The position numbers were made by a program, and so were the translations under genes. A stretch of DNA of 64,000 bases from Acanthochromis polyacanthus (Eukaryota; Chordata; Actinopteri; Pomacentridae): positions 32,463,215 through 32,527,214 of the forward strand of contig NC_067122.1 in assembly GCF_021347895.1 (NCBI RefSeq). Reading direction: 5' to 3'. Positions 57,886 through 64,000 of this stretch are shown piece after piece; position 1 is the stretch's first letter; every line of letters starts with the position of its first letter. The notes below the pieces were generated by a model. The model did not search any database, was not told the DNA's origin, and saw nothing but the letters and a program-made list of their open reading frames with translations.

Positions 57886-60077
57886 TTTCAGGCAAAAAGG
57901 CTGGCCAAGAAGTTTAGTCTGTTGGGGCAGAAAGGTTTGTTAAGGCATTTAGCAAAGTTTTTAATACACAAATGCTGATAGCAAATCACATCAACTGTTT
58001 GCACAGGTTTGGGAAGCACGACACAAAATTTGTACAGTTAGCAAGCACTGGCAAATCTACACTAATTGGGGAGAAGTGGCAGAGGTTAAGTCACATAATG
58101 GGACATCTATCCTCTGGATGAAAAACACACTGTGACATCCACAGTGTTTGGTGGAGACCATCCACACTGACACTTGTGTTTGAACAGCTTGGTATAAAGG
58201 AGAATATTCTTGGTTGTCATGGTATTTGTCTCTCTTTTTGCCTACAGCAGATCAAAGGCAAAGTACATCCAACTATAGAGAAGAATGTGATAATTCAGGG
58301 AATCCAGAAAAAAGATCATGACAAAGGTCAACCCACTGTGTATCTGGGTGTTTGTTTCTTCTGCCTCATATGCCCATGTGGTTTATGTAAAGGTGCACAC
58401 AGCAAACACCCCCACAGACAAATATGAAATGTTTTGGAGCTGTGATGTTGGATATTATGGCTTTAAATTTACAGCTGAGCTGGAAGATCAGGCCAGCATT
58501 TTTTTCTGAAACCCCTGGCTAATTCCACGAGTGTATACTGTAGGATTAAGTGACTCAAATTAGAGATTAGAAGATGAATGCAGAGAAAGAAGAAACAAAG
58601 CAGCAAATCAAATGTCACCCCATCCTGTTAACACAACTAGCTCAATCTCTCCCTGCAAGGTCCCAGAGAGCCCTTTGGCAGCTTAGTAAAAGTAATTCAG
58701 AAGGAAATCAAAAATAGTTACGCTCCACTTATCTCATGGACAGTCTTGCTAATGGCAAGCCTGACACTGGCTGAAGTTGTTTTTTCTCCACCTTACTGAA
58801 ACACAAGTATCACATCCCTCTAAACACTCGGCTGTGCCATGTCCCTGACATGTACAAACATAATTATTCAGAACCTCTAGCCAAGATGATAGATCACTTT
58901 CTGAATCTGTGTCTCTTTATCTTTCATGGCTCATTCACATGTTTTAATCTTGAGTCCTAATTACCAGAATTGTTTGCAGCGGTCAAGTGGGCAATTTAAT
59001 GAACACACTGATGGGTTAACAACTAATTGTGCATGTTTAGTGGACTGTAAGGACAAGAGTTCCATCACCTTGAAAGCCCGGTAGTGCTTTTAACAACACA
59101 CAGAGGTGAAACTGCCACTAATCTCCATGCTTTGATCTAAAAGTATCTTTGTGAGAAGACTGGTAGGGAGTATTGGAGAGTTTATTCAGCCCAGTGATGC
59201 ATTGAGCTAATTAGCAAGAGTATTTTAGAGGAAAGACGTTGCTGGGGAATTCTCATCATCACTCATGTCTCTGTCTCTGTAGTTAAATGAAGTGTTATCT
59301 TTCATGTAGGCATGGGGAAGAAAGGAGCAGGTCGGGGGGTGGGTTTGTCAGCCAGCGTTCAGGACACTCATTATCTCTCCAAAGTGATGGTCATGTTTGA
59401 AAATTACTGAATTTTTAATGCCTCCCTCCCACACTTGGGTTGAAAGGACTGCCGCATTGGCAATAGATCTCAATCCAATTTACCGCCACTGATGCTAGTT
59501 TCTCTGACACTCTTTCCTTACTCTCTCTGCTCCATCCTTCCATCCTCCTTTGCTTTTCCTCCACCCTCCTCCAAGAAGCAGCCCCGTTCATCCTCCTGTC
59601 TCCAGACCATAGTAATTTATGCACTGATGGTGGGGCATCCATGACAGTGCCAAGACAATTATGCCGATAGCTCCAGCAGCCATGTTTAAAAGGGTTTTTA
59701 GCGTTCCAAATCTGGTGGTGCCTGGCAGGAGGGAGCCAGAGACAGGGCCAGAATCGGGTGAAGGAGAAACAGTTTGAGCATGCTGAAGATTTTTTGATGA
59801 TCCACGCACAATGTGGACAGCCAAGGGATGGAATTGAATTGCAGCCATGTGGCTCTAAACACATGAAACGCTGCTATTATAGACTTGACTCTCCGCCTGG
59901 CACAGCCAAGGGAGAAGGCTGTGGAGGTCAAGCAGGGATCATTAAACTTAGCTGCTGCTGGTTATCTGTCCAGAACGGGGCCAAAAACAAGGGACTTGAG
60001 GGGAAAAAAATAAAAAAGAAAGAAAGAAATACTATATACATTATTCTGTTGATTCTGTCTATTTGAAAACAATGTTT

Positions 60078-60082
<5 letters not shown>
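57886..60082. other. no recognisable feature; looks single-copy
   Basis: About 2.2 kb with no transposon signature, one of the longer such stretches. Parts such as 58860-59060 have the even composition of unique vertebrate non-coding DNA and could include conserved non-coding elements. Open frames at 58176-58509 and 59415-60066 have no motifs. Confidence 0.4.

Positions 60083-60140
<58 letters not shown>
60083..60140. repeat. (TG)n microsatellite
   Basis: About 58 bp of uninterrupted TG. Confidence 0.98.
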
Positions 60141-60141
<1 letters not shown>

Positions 60142-60420
60142 CTTGTACTTGCTACATTGTGAGAACCATTTTCTGCATTTAACTATCAATGTGAGAACAT
60201 TTTTACAAAGTGAGGACATTTTGGCCGGTCCTCACTTTGAAACAGCCATGTTTGAGGGTGAAGACTTGTTTTTAGAGAACAGCTATGAATTGAGGTTTGG
60301 TTAGGGTTAGGGTAAGGATTAAGTTTAGGCAATCAGTTGTGATGGTTAAGGTTAGGGTAAGGCTCTAGGAAATGCATTACGCCTATGGATGTCCTCACTA
60401 AGATAGAAGTACAAACGTGT
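60141..60420 (+). repeat. fish dispersed repeat with telomere-like words
   Basis: GTGAGGACATTTTGGCCGGT, CCTCACTTTGAAACAGCCAT, then GGTTAGGGTTAGGGTAAGG at about 60298-60318 and GATGGTTAAGGTTAGGGTAA at about 60342-60361, ending CCTCACTAAGATAGAAGTAC. This block, usually found between TG tracts, is abundant in fish. The TTAGGG words are part of the repeat. Confidence 0.65.
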
Positions 60421-60428
60421 GTGTGTGT

Positions 60429-60495
<67 letters not shown>
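60418..60495. repeat. (TG)(CA)(TA)n compound microsatellite
   Basis: GTGTGTGTGT, CACACACA, then about 48 bp of TA repeats and a final CACACA. Confidence 0.97.
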
Positions 60496-60497
<2 letters not shown>

Positions 60498-60740
60498 GGG
60501 TGACACAAAAAACGGGAACTATAAAATAAAACCAAGAGTGATGGAAGAAAAATATTTTATTCATAGTCATTGAAACCTTAAAGCATGCCATTTAAAAAAA
60601 CAATGATGGAATTTTTATTTTTTAAAAATGACTTCCTGTAGATGGCGTCCTCCTGTACGAATGCATTCTTGAAATCTGCTGTTGAGATTCCTCATTGACC
60701 GCTGCATCTCAGCTGGGATACCGTGAATGTCGTGAACTTT
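60496..60740 (-). mobile_element. mariner-like transposase 3'-end relic (different family)
   Basis: Starts CAGGGTGACACAAAAAACGG directly after the microsatellite. On the minus strand a frame reads IPAEMQRSMRNLNSRFQECI then RTGGRHLQEVIFKK and TAA at 60615-60617, the C-terminal end of a mariner-like transposase (IP..M....RNF..RL.ECI...G.HLE.VIFK). It differs from the 2081/19778 family. The rest of the element is missing. Confidence 0.8.
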
Positions 60741-60847
60741 TTTCCTTTTGTTTCCTCAATAGTAAATCAAAAGTACATAAAAACAAAATCTACACGAACA
60801 TCTTGTCTGTATGTGTGCAATGTAACATGCAGAGAAGTATTTAGATT

Positions 60848-61066
60848 AGGGGCGGCACTCTGTCTTAGTCATGTGCTGTCGTGTCCTTGGGGAAGACACC
60901 TTACCCACGTTACCTCCAGTGCTGCCACTTCCACTGGTGTATGAATGTGTGTGCTGTGTAATGTTGGTGGTGGTCAGAGGGGTTGTAGGAGTGGATTGGC
61001 AGCCAGTCAGTCTGCCCCAGGGCAGCTGTGGCTAAAAATGTAGGTCTGCCAGCCATAGTACACTGC
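60848..61066 (+). mobile_element. tRNA-derived SINE, family II (second copy, headless)
   Basis: TCTGTCTTAGTCATGTGCTG, TCGTGTCCTTGGGGAAGACA, CCTCCAGTGCTGCCACTTCC and GGCAGCCAGTCAGTCTGCCC then CAGGGCAGCTGTGGCTA match the family II body. No intact A or B box remains, so it is 5'-truncated. Confidence 0.7.
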
Positions 61067-62221
61067 AAAACACTGAAATATAGCAATTAGAGGTAGAAAT
61101 AAATAAATAAAACCAAAGCCTACAATAATGAAAAACCTATACATTTTTCTGGGGTCATAAGTGACCCCATACAAGTTTCCATTATCCTTGTCACACCAGT
61201 TGGCCGATCCCTACAAAAAACTATGAGGTAGGACAAGTGGATTGACAAGTTCATGGTAGGAAACATTTTTCTTATAAAGGATATTAAAATGGTAAATATA
61301 ATTGTATGGCTGGGGTCATAAATGAACCCACTTGGTCGCTTGAGGGTTAAACATGTACAGCAGTTCAGCAGTGGCTTTACATTTCAGGAGGCTGATAGCA
61401 GGTATTTGAGGTGGAGGTGTTTGATTTGTTAAAGGAATCAGACACATGATAACAGGCCCTGAGAAAGACACATCTGGGGAAACAGTCACCCACCACCTAC
61501 TGCTGCTGTAACCCCTGATCACACAGCCAGCAGGCCTAGAGCTTTTCAGATAATGGGTGAGCAGTTTCCCTTAGTGTGTGTGCGTTTCTGTATAGACCTG
61601 GCTTGTTATTTCGCAAAGGAGGTTTTGATCATGAAGAGCATGCGGGAGGCCTGTCACTGTACAGGAGAACACACACTTTTCCTGTGTCCAATCACAGCAC
61701 CGAGTAGAAGCAGAAGAGTTGGGCCGCCTTTCACCACCCACACTCACAGCATAGATAGAAAGTAAAATAAAAGCCGCATTTTGACAATCTTTCTTGTGTG
61801 TCTCCATAGTGTTGGTGTATTTTTATTGGGTGCAATACAAAGGAAAGTAATGTGGTTCAACAAAATGATCTTTATTTTTACATAAGATGAATAGTATGTA
61901 GGTTCATGATTAATTTGTATAATTGCCAGCCATCTAGATCAAGATTTGAGTTTCATAAGATATTTGATTTTACTATCATAATCATCCAGTCAACTCTAAG
62001 ACCAAGAACAAACTGTAAGCTGTATGATAAATCTTGAAAGTGATGAATGAAGGTAAAATATGTTTATCTACATCCATAATAACTTAACAAAGTCCATCTG
62101 CTGAAGACCATGTGATCCCAGTGAAAGTCTGAAAAAGGTAAATTGTTTTACCAACAGTTAAGAGCTCTTTAATGCTCACCTTTGATTTCGAGGAAAACGA
62201 CTCCCACCGTAATATACATAC
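61067..62221. other. no recognisable feature
   Basis: Nothing certain. GGGTCATAAGTGACCCC at about 61151 is a short palindrome, and GGGTCATAAATGAACCCAC to GAGGGTTAA at 61314-61350 could be a piggyBac-like end, but no partner was found. Confidence 0.4.
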
Positions 62222-62480
62222 ACCAAAACATTATGACCACTCACACATGAAATAAATAAGAGTGATTACTTTGTTACAACAGCACGTGTCAGAGTCTGAA
62301 ATGAATGAGACAAAGAGTGGTTCTAGTAGTCAACATGTCAGAGACATGCCAAGGTCAAATGGTTATGGTCAGACAAATGGGTAGGAGCAGCTCAGAAATG
62401 GCAACGCATGTGTGCTTTTCTTGGTCAGTGGAGGTGAAAACCAACAGTGGTCTGAGGGAAACAACTTGAACCTGCAACAG
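62222..62480 (+). mobile_element. degenerate Tc1-like 5' region
   Basis: CCAAAACATTATGACCACTC, ACAGCACGTGTCAG and GTGGTCTGAGGGAAACAAC followed by GAACCTGCAACAGGG resemble scattered parts of a fish Tc1 5' region and HTH coding DNA, in order but heavily decayed. No frame survives. Confidence 0.4.
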
Positions 62481-64000
62481 GGTGTTGAATGATTTATTGA
62501 ACAAGTCGAATACACAATTTTCAGGAGTTAGGATCTCCTGCTAACATTTTAGCAGTTGTAACAAAGCAATCACTCATTCATTTCATGTGAGTGTTTTGGT
62601 GTCTCTTGCTAACATCTTAGCAGAAGATCCTCCAAATATGAAAGGACACCTTCAGACTGCACAGCAGTTTTGAAGGCATGTTTGGAGTCAAGTATATTAA
62701 TAAATTAAACACTCATAAGTTTGTTACCTTTCTAAGGCTTTGTTCCAGTCACTGGATTAGATTCTTTATTATGCGAGGATAATACCTGGCAGGACCTTCG
62801 ATCCATGACTGTGATGAACAATGTGGGATCTAAGAATGTGCAGTCTTGGAGCTAATTGCCCTACTTACATTATGATCACTTGCAACAACATGCCACACAT
62901 CATCAACCTAAAAATATCAATTGTTAATTTTCACACAAAGCTCTAAAATTTTACATATCTAGCTAAATGTAATATATAAAAATATTTAGCTGAGGTTCAG
63001 GAGCAGGACCACATCTTAATCACTCCCCTTTCGGTTGTACGTTGCTCTTCCCACTTGCTCGTTCTTATCTCTCATACACAGAACAACACACACCACTGCT
63101 CAGGCACCCTAGCAGTCTGAAAGTTTTAGAAAACTAAGACTTACCATGGACCACTCATCCATTAGCTCTGCGATGAGGAAACATTGAATCTGGCACCAGA
63201 TCTCATTCATACCGATCAGCCTAACCCACAACAAGGCCTCAGAGATGAGGGGATATGCATCACTTCTGAATTGTCATATTGAAGAGAAGACCTCAATCAG
63301 AATTCTTCTCTCTGTTCTCCAACTGTATCAGACCCCTCATCCAATCCCAGATACAACCAGAGAGGCTCTTCCCAGGGAAGACCAAAACGTTGTTACTTCC
63401 TCTTCAACTTCCACTCACTCAGCACTGGGTTGCCAGTTCCTCTCCTTCACCCCCCTTCACCAGCAACTTCTCTCTCTTTCTCAAAAGAAAGAGCTCTACA
63501 GATATGCTCCTTCTACCGATTTTGAGGGTTCTTGGTCAACAATGCTTTCCATGCCATAGCCTCCTGAAGTGTCGCAGTTCCTTCACACACCTCTCATCTC
63601 ATCGTGTCTTACATGGTGGTCAGGCTCCAACCTGTCCTTCCTCCAGATCAAACACTTCCCATACAATTACAATACTATCACTGACCCCCTTCACTCCATA
63701 GTAGATTCTACTCATCTTTCCATCATTCACTGTAGCATTATTATCCAGCTCCATCTCATATTGCTCACATCCATCTGGGGCTCAAACTGCCACGATTCTC
63801 CTGCGGGATAAGTTATTCTTTATGATCATTTTCAGCTAACATTTGTCCTCCTATCCAAAAGCATCAACACATGCTATGTCCTAACTTCTAGCTGGTGCTC
63901 TAGAAGCAATGCTTTTGGTGGCCTTTCTTTGTTCTGGTGACACACAGAGTCCATTGCAACATCAACCAACCAGTCAAGTTTGATCTGCATCATTTTATCG
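62481..64000. other. no recognisable feature
   Basis: About 1.5 kb. Frames at 63245-63811 carry no motif I can name. ATCTGGGGCTCAAACTGCC near 63773 might belong to a retroelement but this is unproven. Confidence 0.35.

Noticed and set aside
60298..60361. Interstitial telomere
   Set aside because: TTAGGG words are few and belong to a common dispersed repeat next to TG tracts.
61147..61350. piggyBac-like element
   Set aside because: One possible TTAA-bounded end near 61347 but no partner end or target duplication.

Overview
This 64 kb window looks like repeat-rich, non-coding DNA from a ray-finned (teleost) fish. The organism call rests on the mix of elements: Tc1-like, mariner-like, pogo/Tigger, hAT, PIF/Harbinger and TTAA-target DNA transposons; L2/Rex1-type and REL-endonuclease-type LINEs; Ty3/Gypsy LTRs; three tRNA-derived SINE families; and long (TG)n and (TA)n tracts. 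I found no host protein-coding gene I can defend. Every open frame with recognisable protein similarity belongs to a transposable element, and all are broken. The window may be intergenic or lie in a large intron.

Layout. 0-9 kb: mariner 3'-end relic, hAT elements (one with a perfect 8-bp target duplication and a BED-finger stub), a dispersed repeat family and a LINE 3' end. 9.6-12.4 kb: a solo LTR, then a broken LINE with a 24-bp perfect hairpin at the junction of an internal deletion. 15.6-17.1 kb: full-length but dead Tc1-like element; a second copy lies inverted at 36.8-38.3 kb. 19.8-24.5 kb: second mariner relic and a Tc1-like host holding two nested elements, each with perfect target duplications (9 bp and 8 bp). 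25.2-28.3 kb: REL-endonuclease LINE on the minus strand, interrupted by a solo LTR, a hAT-like insert and a 63-bp fragment of the 5' end of 18S rRNA. 29-36 kb: Tc1-like scraps, two related LTRs, a SINE inside a SINE and an L2-like LINE. 38.3-43.5 kb: a solo LTR with a retroposed insert, a SINE, the 3' end of a Gypsy element whose LTR carries a TTAA element with ~73-bp terminal inverted repeats, and another solo LTR with a perfect 5-bp duplication. 44-51 kb: Tc1-like scrap, dispersed repeat, Gypsy reverse transcriptase relic, a repeat paired with one at 40 kb, LINE tail, SINE. 53-57.6 kb: Harbinger, hAT, hAT-like and pogo-like elements. 60-62.5 kb: microsatellites, third mariner relic, SINE, Tc1-like scrap.

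The main value is as a record of insertion order. Target duplications fix element ends exactly in about ten cases, and nesting gives relative ages. The oddest observations are the 18S fragment inside LINE coding sequence, the two Tc1 copies that share the same disabling lesions while one has a 31-bp micro-inversion, and a repeat pair at 40 and 50 kb with a nearly invariant ~120-bp core. Database comparisons were not possible; family names rest on recalled family features.
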